Shown piece after piece: positions 47,531 through 60,445 of a stretch of DNA of 64,000 nucleotides. Source of the stretch: Cololabis saira (lineage: Eukaryota; Chordata; Actinopteri; Beloniformes; Belonidae); NCBI RefSeq assembly GCF_033807715.1, contig NC_084597.1:9052843-9116842 (forward strand). Direction: 5' to 3'. The position numbers and the translations under genes were made by a program. Numbering within the stretch: the stretch's first letter is position 1; each line of letters opens with the position of its first letter. The notes beneath the pieces were generated by a model. That model was not told the DNA's origin. It worked only from the letters and a program-made list of their open reading frames with translations, and did not search any database.

Positions 47531-50500
47531 CTAAACGCGGTCCCATTTCAAGAGGAGATAAGGCTTCTCCACCAGCAGAGTGAGAATGTAGCTCGCCACC
47601 AGCGTTAGCACCAGGTGACCAAAGAACAGGTACATCTGCACACACATAGTTGTACAAGGACATGAAGACTTGTGTAAAACAAGCACAAAAGCTGGTTTAT
47701 GAATAAATAACTTACAAAGTTGATATCCGTGTAGTGGATCGGAGTCTCTTGCAAGCCATTGTAGAGGATGATGAAGACAGGATGTACTAGATAGCAGGCA
47801 AAACTAATGTTGGAGAGAGGAATCCAGAAGCTTAGTGATAAAACTTTTGTGATAAAACCTGAAAGAAAAGGATATACAGAAGCAAAGGTTGTAGGGGATT
47901 ACTGTAAATGCACTGCATTGCTTTGCTTTTACATATTCTTACTGAAATACTGACAAGAACAAAGCCTCTTCTGGCTTGTTGAGTATCTTGTAGACGTGAT
48001 AGTGCAGTCACGTTACAGAGAAATGAAAGCAAAAGTCTTTTTTTTCTTAAAAAAAAAGATGTGTTTTCATCTATTGCAGATGGGATTTGGTTCCTCCATG
48101 TCTTACCTCCATAACCCTCCTCACAGGCCACTATGATCCAACTCACGGTCAGTGCCCAGAGGGGTCTGTGCAGCCCCTGATACAGCGCATGTGGCAGAGA
48201 TGGGTAGGCTGGGGTCTCCCTGAGGATGTAGGGCAATCCCACCAACACTGCCATCAGTGACAAACAACAGAACCAGCCAAGGGCTGCCTGCCACTGCACC
48301 AACATGCACACAGGATAAGTGCATAAGTGTGATTGCAAATTTTGTCTGGACCAGGGGTGTCAAACTCATTTCACATCGGGGGCCACATACGGCCTCGGTA
48401 GATGTCAAGTGGGCCGGACCATTAAAATTATACCATACATGCTATATTATAGCATGTATACAAAATATCATGTCTTTCCTTTGTTTTGGTGTAAAAAAGC
48501 GCAAGAACATTAGGAAAATGTTGAAATTCAATGAACATTCCTTTTACAAAACATTTCATGGAACACCTCATATTTCCTTAGACAAATGTGCAATTTACTT
48601 TTATCATTCAAAATGTATGCATTGCAACTGATCCCACTGATTGTGCAAAGGCACAAAACTTTAACAATGAATTGGTATTGAAAAATATAGTAATGCACTT
48701 TAAGATTAAATGAGATTTATAAAGAAGCAGATGGCGCATTGATACCGCTGTTGTCTTCTACTCTGATCAAAACAGTGCGCCCCCTAGCGGATAATACATG
48801 ATTTGCATCTTATTAAAAATTTGAATTCCATGTATTTTATGCATTTTTTCACTGTTAAATTATCCCGTGGGCCTGATCGAACCTCCTTGGGGGCCGGTTC
48901 CGGCCCGCGGGCCGTATGTTTGACACCTCTGGTCTGGACTATAAACAAAGAGGTAAATAGCGTGTATAGCTGCTGTCAAACTGTACCTTTTTCTTTAACA
49001 GGTGCTCTTCCTTTGTTGTCAGGTATATTCCAGTCATGATCCCCAGTAAAAATGGTCCATATCTTGTGTAGGGTTTCACATAATAATACAAAACATAGTT
49101 CTCAGATGTCCTGTAATGATAAAAAAAATTAAGTAATCACTTGAACGTAGATGCAGTAAATGCATACTTGCACTATTTCACCTTAGATTTAAGCCTGTGG
49201 CTCCTAAAATGGAGCCACATGCTCTTAATATTAAAACATGCAACTTCATGATTTTTAGTAACAAAAACAAAACATCTCTCAAAGAAAAACCTAGAATTAT
49301 AATCAATGGCTCTGAAATTTTCCAGGTTACTCATACCAAATTCTTGGGTGTCATTATCGATGATTGTTTAAATTGGAAACAACATATTGATACTGTATGC
49401 ATGAAATCTATGAAGATGCTTGGTATTTTGAGAAAAGTTTGTCCTTTTGTTCTATTATAGTTCTATTATAGTTTAATATTCCCTCATCTTAATTAGTGCA
49501 ACATTGTTTGGGCTTCGACACATTCAACATATATGAATAAATTATTGATAATTCAAAAAAGGTTTCTCAGAATTATATCACACGCAAACAGATATGAGCC
49601 ATCTGCTCCCCTTTTCATTAATTATTCATTATTATCAGTCAATAAAATACAATTTTTTAAAACATGTTTATTTATGTTCAAATTTAAAAATTATATACAA
49701 GATCTTCCTTCTTCTTTTCATAATTTCTTTTGTGTTAATTCCGATATTCATTCTTATGCCACAAGGCACAAAGATGATTTTAATTTACCGTTTTGTAGAA
49801 CATGGAAACATCCATCTTTCATCACTTACAGAGGCCCCCACTTGTGGAATTCACTCAATAAATCTCTTAAATCATCACCATCCTTGCCAATATTCTTTTT
49901 TTTTTTTTTAATATTTTTATCCCTTTTTTATTTCCCATTTTTACCACCCCGTGCTCCTACCTAAGTGACAGTCCTGTCACTTAGGTCCTGTCCTCCCCAC
50001 CCCATCTGGCGCCCCGGTTGGCCAGAGGGGGCATGTATAGCCCAGGACTGTGTGAATGTTTTTTGTGAGGGTAGCTCACACTAGCTACCCAGGGGAACAC
50101 AGGGAGAACATACAAACTCCACACAGAAAGATCCTTTCGCCAACCCCACCCATGGTGTGGGCACTGAAGTCATGGGGGAACTAACACGCACTTCAGCGCC
50201 CACAGCGTCCCCCGGCGGGAATCGAATCCAGGACCTTCTTGCTGTGAGACCGCTGCACTACCAGCTGCGCCACCGTGCCCCCTAATCCTTGCCAATATTC
50301 AAAAAACATTTAAAGAACGTTCTTAGTGTTTCATCTTTGTAATGTTCATTATTTGATCTGAGTTACCTTTTCTTGTGTTTTTTTTTTTTTTTTTACTCTC
50401 CCTTGTGTAGCTTTGTTTTGTTTTTTGTTCATATATGGAAAGGATTCTATATAAGCCACCAGGCTTCTTCTTTTCCTTGCATGTTATTTCATTGTTTTTC

Positions 50501-53500
50501 ATTTTTTGTTCATATTTGTCTTATATTGCTAAATAAATAAACTAAAAACTAAACTAAACTAAACTAAAAAACTAAAAGGATCGGCACCAGATCAACATCA
50601 CCTACACTTACATTGTAGATGGCTGGAAAACTGGTAAATGAAGGAGTGCGGTTGTAACAGCGCCGGCCACAGTGGTCATCAGCAGAAGACCTCCTGCCAC
50701 AACTACAAACACACCCCTGTTGCTGGTAAAGGAAGGACAGGATTGGTGAGATTGCATCACTACAGTCGGTCTGGTAATCAGAATTATACTTAAGCATTTG
50801 GACATACAGTCTGTAAAAATACACCAACACAGGGGTGGTGGTATAACACTGGAAGTCTAAAGACAGGTACCATGTCCAAGGAATACACTGAGGAGAGAGT
50901 TGGAAATAAAATATTATGAAACAGAAGTAAATTGTGATAAGTTACAGCCCACTTATTACAGTATGGAGTACTGCTTAAACTTACTATCTCATGGACTGGG
51001 AGGAGATTACTAATCAGCAGTAAGTTAGCCCACCAGTATGTCTTACAATCCATCATTGTGTCTATAAATGGGAACCAGTACGGCCCCCACTGAACCAAAG
51101 AGATGAGGCTGATGGTTAGGCACATAGTAAACAGATGCAGGGGCTGAATTCTGGAGAAACACAAAAGACAAACATTCACTCTCAGTTCAAGATCACGGTT
51201 ATCAGTGATAACAGTAAGTTTCTGGAAATCAATTCATTCCTTCACACAATCAGTATTAGAAATTAAGTTAAGTTGAGTTAAGCTCCAATTTGTATTTATT
51301 AAATGACACACTGGATCTTCAGTTAGACCGGAAAAAAAGCAGGATATTAATTATAATCACATACTTCGCTAAGAAATGCATACTTTTACTTTGGAAAGAT
51401 GATTCCCCTCCAACTTTCAAGTTTTTTTTGGATCAAATTTCTGTTTTTTTACCATTGGAAAAATTAACTTTGGAAAAATACAACCGTGGTCATATTTTTC
51501 AAGAATTTTGGTTTCCATTATTTTCAAAACTGGAGAATTTTTCCAAAGGGGACCAATGAGTATCTCTGTTTTCGAACTTGTGCCTTATATGTATGTATGT
51601 TTGTATGTATGTATGGATATATAGTTTGATATCGCTGTTGCTGCCATTATATATTTTTGTTATTTATTTATTTATTTTTTTAATATTTATTTAATTTTGT
51701 TCTCCCTTAATGTATGTTTTTTTTTTGTTTTGTTTTGTTTTTTCTTTTCCCTAGGGTAATTATGGGGAGGGTAGGAATGTGGGTAGAATAGAAATCGTGA
51801 ATGTGAAAATTTGAATTGTGAAAATTATTGTGAAATAAAAAGATATATATATATATATATATATAAAAAAAAAAAGATCACGGTTATCCTGACAGGGGCA
51901 AGCATTCTGGATCTGGTGGTCAACTATCCCAAGTAAAATACCTTTTAAGTCTTTTGAAGAGGTAATTTGCAACCAAACTGGCACTCAGTTTGTCTTCAGC
52001 CTTGTTGATGGAGCTCAGCAGGGACCTGGCACTGAGCAGTCCTCTGAAACACAAGCATCAGCAGGGGCGTCAATTGGGTATGAAGGTACGGCAGCCACCA
52101 CACCTGGGCTTCAAGGGAAAATGTAAATGTTTGTTTTTTAAATACATTTATGGAATTACTCTGTGTCCATTTGTATTGAATATTCTATTACTTAATACAT
52201 ATAAAATAACTACAAATGCAAATCAGAACAACATGATCGATTTCACTAGTTATTATACACTGCAAAAACTCAAAATCTTAACAAGAATATTTGTCTTATT
52301 TCTAGTTAAAATGTCAAATTTTTAGTAAAAAAAAATCTCATTACATTTAAGACAAGACTCAAAAACAACCATTTTCACCTGTTTCAAGTAGATTTTCACT
52401 TAAAGGAGCTGTATGTAAGAGCAATAATAAAACTAATCATAAAATGACCCCGATATGTCAACAGACATTTAAAAATCATGTTCATTTCAAATACTTATGT
52501 CACTGACAACAGCACTCAAGCCAGGATATTCCAGTTTAAAAAGAGGAGTTGCAGCCCTCAACTGATGTTTATGTTGTCATTTTTGTGTTTTGGCCTGAAG
52601 CTCCACCCTCCACCTATCTCCCAATCACCAAGTCAGTATTGTTTCTGAAGCTCCACCCTCCACCTATCTCCCAATCACCAAGTCAGTATTGTTTCTGAAG
52701 CTCCACCCTCCACCTATCTCCCAATCACCAAGTCAGTATTGTTTCTGAAGCTCCACCCTCCACCTATCTCCCAATCACCAAGTCAGTATTGTTTCTGAAG
52801 CTCCACCCTCCACCTATCTCCCAATCACCAAGTCAGTATTGTTTCTGAAGCTCCACCCTCCACCTATCTCCCAATCGGTCAGAAGTCAGTATTGTTTCGG
52901 CATCCGGGTTGCCAGCTCGGCTCTAATTATCGCAGCAGCCGCTACGAACGTGTTGGATGAAAAAAATGTTTAGCTTTCCAAAAACGAAAGACCTCGTTAT
53001 GAATCCGAGTTAAAAGATCTTTCATAAAGCATTAAATACAGAAAATAAACTTACTGTGTAGGACTCGTCGCTTGCCATGGCAGCCTACGTTCCTGCTGCA
53101 TTCTGCAGCCTACCTGGCAACCTCTGGTCGGGGGGAGGAGGGGGAGGGCACACGCCGCTCAACAATATTTTGAAAGTGACTGCAGTACCAGTTTTGGCCA
53201 TTTCTTACAGACGGCTTCTTTAAAATAAGTGGAAAAATCTGCCAGTGGAACAAGATTTTTTTTTGCTTGTAATGAGAAGATAAATCTTGTCCCACTGGCA
53301 GATTTTTCTACTTATTTCAAGTGAAAATTTACTTAAAACAGGTGAAAATGGTCAAATAACAAGTTATTTTTCTGGTGATGAATGAAGTGTAATGAGATTT
53401 TTTGACTAAAAATGAGACATTTTAACTAGAAATAAGACAAATATTCCTGGTAAGATTTTGAGTTTTTGCAGTGAGCGAGACTGCATTTGAAAAACTTCCA

Positions 53501-56500
53501 ATTTTCTTGACCACACAGATCAGCTACATAGCAGACTTCTGTGATGAGTATTTGCTGGACGTGTTGATTGATACTCTAGTTAAGTTCTGTGACTCGTAAC
53601 CTTGCCATACCTTAGCTTTCACTGAATTGACGCCACTGATGCATCATATTTACAATTTAGAGCTCCCAAATGTGATGGCAAAAAGCACATTTCAGCCTCA
53701 CCCCAGCAACAAGAAGGTGTCTACAGCCAGAAACACCGGCCCGCTGATGGAAAGCACGTAAAATGGGCTGCTCTCAACTGTTTTCTTCCAGGTTTTGTAG
53801 TTATCTACAACAGAAAAATGGCGATTTGAGTGAAACAATTTGACATGTGAGGTTGTGTACCGACTGTCTGCGGCCTCTCATACCCAGGTTGTTAATTACT
53901 GGGAACTGTGCGGAGTGTCCACATATGATCCACAACAAACTGAGAACACGGATGCCGTTCAGCGAGGAGTAGCCTCCACCGGGGATGGAGGAAGAGTTGC
54001 TGAAGAGACCCTGGCTGGTAGTCTGCAGAGAGAAAGCCTGAAGCCAGCCGTACGCACAGCTTCGAGAAATCCACAGCCGCACAGGATTGGCGCTGTCTAC
54101 AAAAGGTAATGCTTGATAAGGTTTAGTCTGAATATAAACAGTGCTCGGTAAATTGCAACTTGCACATACAGTTTTCTTCCAATACACTGCTATGCATTTC
54201 AGTGCTGGACGACTCATCGGTCTCCAAGGTCCCGTACACGTTGAGGCCATTATTTATATGGGAAAACTCTGCTGCGGGGTTGACCGGTTCACTCCGTTCG
54301 GATTTCATCAATGCTGTAAACAGCGTAGCTGCCAGAGGAACTGCAATCATTACACAACACACAAACCTGCACAAGAAAAGAAAACTCACTTCAGACAAAC
54401 ACTGCTGTTTAAAAAGGGTGGAAAAGAATAAAATAAAACTGTTTTACTGACAAGCTGGTTATATCAGATGCATCTGGAGCAAATGTGTCAGCCAAACAGT
54501 GAGTCATGATCATCTCCTGACTGGACTGGTTGATGAGGATGTGAGGTATGGGTTTAACGAGGGACGTCTGATTAAACTTAAGTTTGCCTGTTAAAAGATG
54601 ATATAAAAGTCACATGTACGACAGTCCAAATAATACCATGAAGACCAAACGGTATTGGGATTAAAACAAAACTTTTTTTTTTTAGATGATTTACCTTGAA
54701 GCACCAAGGTTTTCACATCCTCTTCTGTGCAGGAGTCAGGAACACAAATACCCACAAAGTACTGGACTGGTCCCTACAGTGGAAGTTAAAAAGAAAAAAG
54801 GTTGTTTCATCAGGTAACATCCATCCAGATGGTATTTCACAGTATCCTCCTGAGACCCTGCGTTCTCATATGAGGACATTACATTTTTGCTGTTCTGCGC
54901 CATGATACTTCATTTGTACGAACATTGACCCATTGTCCTCAACCGGGACCCCCGCCTGCACCATCTAGTGGTCTCATAATGAAATTACATTAATTTGGGA
55001 AAAAACAAGATGGCTGGGATCTCAATGAAAGTCTTTTATGGCAGCTCCCGACAGAAATATGGACATGGTAAAAACGATTGAAACTAGTATATTTATGCAC
55101 AATAGCGTCTGCAGCTTCACATGGCATGCGTTTTTGATATATTTGAGTAATATTAGCAAGCTACAACGTCTGTAAACATGAAGTACTCGTTTGAGGACAT
55201 CAGGTCTATCTTCACTGCAAACACATAAATTCTTTCCAAGAACATTTGTCTTTATTTCTTGCCCAAATGTCCAATTTCTAGTCAAAATAAGTCTCATTAC
55301 ACTTAAAATACTTGTTTTTAGATTTCCATTTGTTTAAAGCACATTTTCACTAGAAATAAGTAGAATAATCTGCCAGTGGAGCAAGTTTTTATTTCCTTGT
55401 AATAGGAAAGAAAGCAATTGAAAATGATATATAAATATAAATGATATAGAGATATAACCTAATACCCATGTTTTTACTCTGTAGCACTTTATTTCATTCA
55501 AAATGCTGAGTATATGGCAAATAAAATGTATCATATTTTTATTTTTAGAACCTGACCAGGATGTGCAAGGATGCAGGGTAGGACCAAGAAAAGGCAATAG
55601 AGAAAAATAAACCCATTGTCCTCATGTGAGGCCATTGGATTTGACATAGTTCAACAGCACATAGAAAGCAAAAATTTAATTTCAACAAAAATTAGGTCCT
55701 ACTGATCCCAAATTGTAAGGAAACATAAAAAATGCACTTCAAACAAAAGCCCGGGTCTCAGGAGGGTATAGTTACCTGCCGCAGAAACACCTGGCAGTAT
55801 AGTCCAGAGAAGCTGGGGCCGACAGTGGAGCGGCACTGCTGCAGAGAGCCGGGCTGGTTGACATTTCCTGCTTCAACATTGCTGCCCAGCTTTCCAGCTG
55901 CATCGTACACTGTTAAGAAGAAATGCAAAAAAAACCCAACAAAAATCACTTATTAAATTTCAGCCTAGCTGAAAGGACAGTACATTTCCATTGCGTTCTG
56001 CCTTCCTAAAGATTTGAACACACAACAATATCCAGAAATGTTGTAGAATAGCATCATGACAGAAGCAGTGATTCTCTTGTTAGGTTCCTAAACGCTCCAG
56101 AAGTCTCTGGGGTGAGATGATGAGTGCATGGTCCAATTAAACATCTAGAAGATTCACTGTGAGTGAGCGCATGTGCTTCATATTTTTTTTCTGTCCTGCA
56201 TGTTACTTTTCTCTTCTTTTCCTCATGCAGGAACATTTGGATTGTCCAAAATGTCTCTGGTGTGCACAAGTGAAAAAAGTCACTTGCACTTGGAAAATGC
56301 TGAGAGATATAGTTCCTGTATAGTGTTTTGTGGCAGAGGCATTCTGCTGAAAGCAAAGTGCTGCCAAAAAAAATCTAAAATCTCTTTCAGACAAAAACAA
56401 AACAAAAAACAAAATGGACTTAAATAAAAGGAAATGCAGAAACAGCCCGAAACAAGACAGGATATTCAATACACTCAATACATAATATATAGTAAAACAT

Positions 56501-56736
56501 TGTCATGACTGATGGAGTTATGGTGTAAAAACAGGTTTCCAATTTAATTCCTTTATCCAGACTTTTAGAATGACAAAGTTACAACGCACCTTGACGACTA
56601 CCCAACATACAGGTGATCCTGTATGCACTAGTCCTCTAATTTGGTTTCACTCTGCTTAACATTTCATGATTTCTTGATGCAAATAAATCTAGAAATTACA
56701 GGATGAACCATAGAACCGTGCTCTGTTTAGTTCCAG

Positions 56737-56769
<33 letters not shown>

Positions 56770-56770
56770 G

Positions 56771-56807
<37 letters not shown>

Positions 56808-57166
56808 TTACCTCATCCACATAAACATTACTGTTCTGCTGTTTACTCTGTATAAATGTTTAAGTATTTGCATGGACTTATACAATTATCATCTATTGTG
56901 AGCAAGAAAAGAGTCAACAGAGTTTTGTGTTGGGAACTCATGTTCATAAAAAAATAACAGACTATTTGTCCAATGTGTTATAAAGAAAAAAAATGGAGCA
57001 CACTATTTAAGAACTGGTTACAGTAATTTCAGATTAAATATAAAATAAATTAGTCAAAATAGCAATAAAACAGCAGAATAAAAATCAATCATCACTTCAT
57101 AGTAGTACTTCATATTTTATTTTATTATTTTTATTTTATTTTTTTCATTTTTTTATTTTAATTAAT

Positions 57167-57257
<91 letters not shown>

Positions 57258-57272
57258 TACATATACTTATAA

Positions 57273-57323
<51 letters not shown>

Positions 57324-57732
57324 TGTTTGTCTGGATTCACAAAACTTACAGCAAACAATTCAACACAGAAATAACTTGGTTGATCTTCACAAATGAACAT
57401 TAAGTAAGACATTTATTTATCAAAAGCAGGTCACTACAAAAAAACTTTCCCAAACAACCCACACTACCAAACAAAGAAAAAACAAGGGCCCTTGTAACAT
57501 ACATATGGAAAAACTGTAGATGCACTGAGCTGATTGTGATTAAAGGAAATCTGTGTAAAAGCCAGTAATACTTACTGAGAACTGCATATTCCTTTGGTTT
57601 GTCCTGGTTAATTTCCCAGAGGAAAGTGTTGATATCATTCATGCATCTTTGTGACACAGCGAAGGTCTGCAACTTTTCCAGCGCTACGCCACTCCCCACG
57701 AACACAACCAACATAACCCAACCGAGGGCCAT
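47531..57732 (-). CDS. oacyl: NRF6-type membrane O-acyltransferase, fifteen exons
   Basis: Exons: 57732-57576, 55909-55776, 54773-54695, 54587-54452, 54366-54170, 54096-53884, 53804-53702, 52043-51942, 51150-50985, 50887-50808, 50716-50612, 49110-48987, 48293-48107, 47858-47716, 47635-47531. All GT-AG, phases agree, 676 residues plus TAG. A signal-like hydrophobic start ([20 protein letters not shown]) is followed by the Cys-containing NRF domain ([47 protein letters not shown]). One membrane segment ([18 protein letters not shown]) precedes the acyltransferase-3 domain: [80 protein letters not shown]. This resembles C. elegans NRF-6. The substrate is unknown; His in ICGH is the expected catalytic residue. 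Gene name rests on adjacency to znf532, where human has OACYL (a pseudogene, as I recall). Introns 7, 8, 11 and 12 carry mobile elements. Confidence 0.92.
48352..48931. mobile_element. non-autonomous hAT with CAGGGGTGTCAAAC ends
   Basis: 580 bp in an oacyl intron. Ends CAGGGGTGTCAAACTCATT and GTTTGACACCTCTG, perfect 8-bp duplication GTCTGGAC (48344-48351 and 48932-48939). GGCCGG-rich subterminal repeats are typical of a widespread vertebrate family. Confidence 0.93.
49190..50580 (+). mobile_element. 5'-truncated LINE with nested SINE in oacyl intron
   Basis: The plus strand encodes the RT C-terminal region in two frames: [20 protein letters not shown], then [20 protein letters not shown] and [20 protein letters not shown]. 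Opposite to the gene. It ends with CTAAATAAATAAACT and repeated AAACT units. A SINE (49896-50285) interrupts the 3' end of the coding part. Confidence 0.85.
49896..50285 (-). mobile_element. tRNA-derived SINE inserted in LINE
   Basis: On the minus strand it starts with GGGGGCACGGTGGCGCAGCT (A box region) and GATTCGATTCC (B box), and ends in a poly-A seen as a T-run at 49896-49908. A 15-bp duplication TCCTTGCCAATATTC flanks it exactly (49881-49895 and 50286-50300). Confidence 0.92.
51204..51873 (+). mobile_element. 5'-truncated L1-like LINE in oacyl intron
   Basis: A plus-strand frame (51290-51559) reads [20 protein letters not shown] and on, matching the end of fish L1-type ORF2. The 3' end is an (AT)n plus poly-A. 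A direct duplication AAGATCACGGTTATC flanks it (51189-51203 and 51874-51888), marking target-primed reverse transcription. Confidence 0.88.
52404..53219. mobile_element. 816-bp TTAA element with AGGAGCTGTATGTAAGA ends, nested
   Basis: Left end AGGAGCTGTATGTAAGA, right end TCTTACAGACGGCTTCT (13 of 17 positions mirrored). TTAA on both sides (52400-52403 and 53220-53223). It carries a 50-bp tandem array. No transposase. Confidence 0.83.
52597..52899. repeat. 50-bp tandem repeat, five identical units plus one variant
   Basis: The unit starts GAAGCTCCACCCTCCACCTA and ends GTCAGTATTGTTTCT; five copies appear identical, the sixth is changed at its 3' half. Identity implies very recent expansion. 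Confidence 0.96.
55213..55412. mobile_element. CACTGCAAA-family hAT fragment in oacyl intron
   Basis: It begins CACTGCAAACACATAAATTC and includes AAATAAGTAGAATAATCTGC, matching the left half of the element at 52258. The right half is missing. Confidence 0.65.
56737..56806. repeat. (ATC)n microsatellite
   Basis: About 23 units with one CGT variant, in oacyl intron 1. Confidence 0.96.
57173..57315. repeat. (TA)n microsatellite
   Basis: Nearly uninterrupted TA except for a short ACATATAC/TATAAGTATA centre; ends in (GA)4. It lies in oacyl intron 1. Confidence 0.96.
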
Positions 57733-57768
57733 TTCAGGACCAAATGCAACTTTTAAGTGAAGAAGGTG

Positions 57769-57776
57769 CTTATATA
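57769..57776 (-). promoter_or_regulatory. oacyl TATA box
   Basis: TATATAAG on the minus strand, 37 bp upstream of the ATG at 57732. If transcription starts 25-30 bp downstream of the box, the 5' UTR is only about 10-20 nt. The ATG has G at -3 and G at +4. Confidence 0.65.
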
Positions 57777-58332
57777 ACAGAAAAGGCCACATAATCCGTC
57801 AGAGAGCAGCGTGAAATTCATCTTCCCCAGCTGGATTGAAAAACTGCATTCACCGCTTTACCTTTCCCCTGGCTGAATTTCTGTAACATGTGTGAATAGG
57901 ATTAAATGTCTTGAAAGAACAAAAAGATCCACACTGAATGCGTCACCACACAGGAACAACATAATTGAAGTTCAAGCCCAGTCATTGTGGTTGACCTAAA
58001 AACAAGTCATGTCCTTGTTTTAAAATACTCAGCAAGCTTAACCTTTTAGTGCCTGACATATGAAATAACACCCTCCAAAAATACTTGTATTGATTGTATA
58101 TTGAAATGAAAAAAACTTTTGTATAGAACATTTTTTGAATAATTATTTTTCCTATCATTATGAATTTGTTAGTTAAGTTGATGTATTTTTATTTAGTTGT
58201 TAATTAAAAAAAATTATTTGGTTTGTATACAACTTTATTTCTTTCCCCTTTTTGATTATTGGGGTGGCTCAAAGGTCTCAGAAATTAATCTATAAAATAT
58301 GATACATCTGGCATAGGGTTAAAATTATTTTA

Positions 58333-58411
<79 letters not shown>

Positions 58412-59992
58412 GTTTACATTAAACATTATGAATTACATAATTTCTGAACAGCTTATTTAACATTAGATTTGGCTTTGCACAGTTCTGAATGAAGGCGCAC
58501 CAAGTTGCTTTTAACCCACACATTTTTAATAGTTTGGAAGTACAGTAAGAATTTATTTTGAAACCACCACTGATGTGTTTCATGAAGGTACAGTGATATC
58601 ATACATTTATTTGATGAAGTGTGCAGACCTAAAATATATATCACAACAAAGCACTGGTCACTAGAGGGGGAAGTTGTCTTAAAAATCTGCATGGAGTAGC
58701 AAACTTTTGCCTGGCAACAGTGAAATGTCCACACATATACAATAGTGTAGTGGGATATGTCTAATTAATAGCTAATCTTAAAGTGTGTAACAGCTATGCT
58801 AAATAGTTATATGATGATTGGAAAAAACTTCAGCTCCACACTGAGCAGTTTTTTCCCTAATTAGATAGAAATTACCTTGTAAATATGATCTAAACTTTAG
58901 GAACGCAGTAAGTCTTCCTCTTTGTGTATATCAACAGCTTTTTTCAGTTTTAAACACTTGACAAGTGACAGAAACAGAGAGACAGATGCTTTAGAGCTCC
59001 TGACAGGGAAACTTGAGGTAAACAGACAAAAAGACAGGCAGGAAGACGTTCACTAATAAAGATGCTTTTTTAACACATTTTTTAATTATTATTTTTGTTT
59101 CATTCCATTTTAAGTTTTTTTTTTATGTAAATATTTTGTATCAATGTAACAAACATTAAGCTTTGGACATAGAAGCAACTTCTATCTTTCTAAAAATGGT
59201 GTATATTTGCTTACATGTGCTATTGTTTTTTTTTTTCAAGTTTTTATACCCAGTTTTTTACCCATTCCCGTTTTTTTATTAAACAGCTTTGTGAAAGTTA
59301 AGTAGGAAAGTTATGTATATTCACTTTCAACATACCGTAGTTATTTTGACAATGATACTATAGATCAGTCAATGTCTGGACTCAAATTGAAATTGGAAAA
59401 CATTAACTGGAAAATGAGATCTTTTCCTAAAGCCTTTATTTAATGCTAAAGCCTATTAGCTAGTTCCTTTCCACATTGATAGCAAACAATTAATTAAATG
59501 CTCTCACTTTAAAACAAAAATATATTAATCACCTCTGGAATGAATACATTATATAAAGGAGCTAATGTATGCGCATTCAGTCTTTTTTTTTAGAAAGGAG
59601 AAAGAGCTCAAATGGCTAGCTGTCATCACTTTAGCTAGAGATTAATACATGAATGATTTTCACACAGAAAAGTTGATGTCTCATTTGCATTTGGCAACGT
59701 GTTGCTCCTGGCAGATTTCATCCTTTATTAACATAAAGAACAACTTTGTACACAAGTATCAGGTATGCTAAAAACAGCAGCAGCAGCAAGACACATTCTA
59801 GTCAACACACAATGCACAGACTGAGTCTCACATGCAGTTTTACAGCGTCAAGCGTCAGAGTCTTATTGGAATTATGGAGAAGCATAAAGTGATAGTTTAT
59901 GGAAAGTTTACATTCAAAGAAATCTCCTCTGTGATTTCTCTCAGTCAACATTCAGTATAATCCACATTAACCCCAAAACTTAATAAAAGGTT

Positions 59993-60027
<35 letters not shown>

Positions 60028-60028
60028 T

Positions 60029-60069
<41 letters not shown>

Positions 60070-60445
60070 AAGTATCACGTAAACATGGTTTTCAGAGACC
60101 GTCATTACAATTCTTTATTGACCGTAAGACTAATTCACACTTATGTTCTGTAAAGAAAACCACTTTCCAAAAAAACCAAATGCCTGGTTTTCATGGAAAA
60201 GTGTAATTTCAAAGAGCTGCCATTTACAGTGTATGAGGAAATCAACCTAAAAGGTTTTGTAGTCTTGTACAAAATATGTTTTAAAACACAAAATTGGCCC
60301 ACATTTATCTTTAAAATATATAACTGTGTTTGCAATTATTATCCATTAACTGCTGTAAGTGGCTTTTACGTGTAAATGTATATAATTTAATAAGTCGAAG
60401 ATGCAGCTTTTTGTAACTGATTGTCTGGATTTTTTTTCTTTTTAA
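57777..60445. other. oacyl upstream region and possible distal znf532 3' UTR
   Basis: No coding frame supported. It contains an (ATT)n array (about 58337-58411) and an (AAT)n array in two blocks (about 59995-60066). TTTATT at about 60116 and 59727 gives AATAAA on the minus strand and could end long znf532 transcripts (inference). Confidence 0.4.

Larger units (their letters stand above)
52258..53473. mobile_element. non-autonomous hAT, CACTGCAAAAAC family, with nested TTAA element
   Basis: Ends CACTGCAAAAACTCAAAATC and GATTTTGAGTTTTTGCAGTG are perfectly mirrored. The interior holds the palindrome around TCTGCCAGTGG. The flanks show no clear 8-bp duplication. It lies in oacyl intron 7 and is split by an 816-bp TTAA element. 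Confidence 0.88.

Noticed and set aside
52597..52899. Regular 50-bp repeats that superficially recall a CRISPR array
   Set aside because: Units are contiguous with no variable spacers, the DNA is eukaryotic, and the array lies within a TTAA element in an intron.
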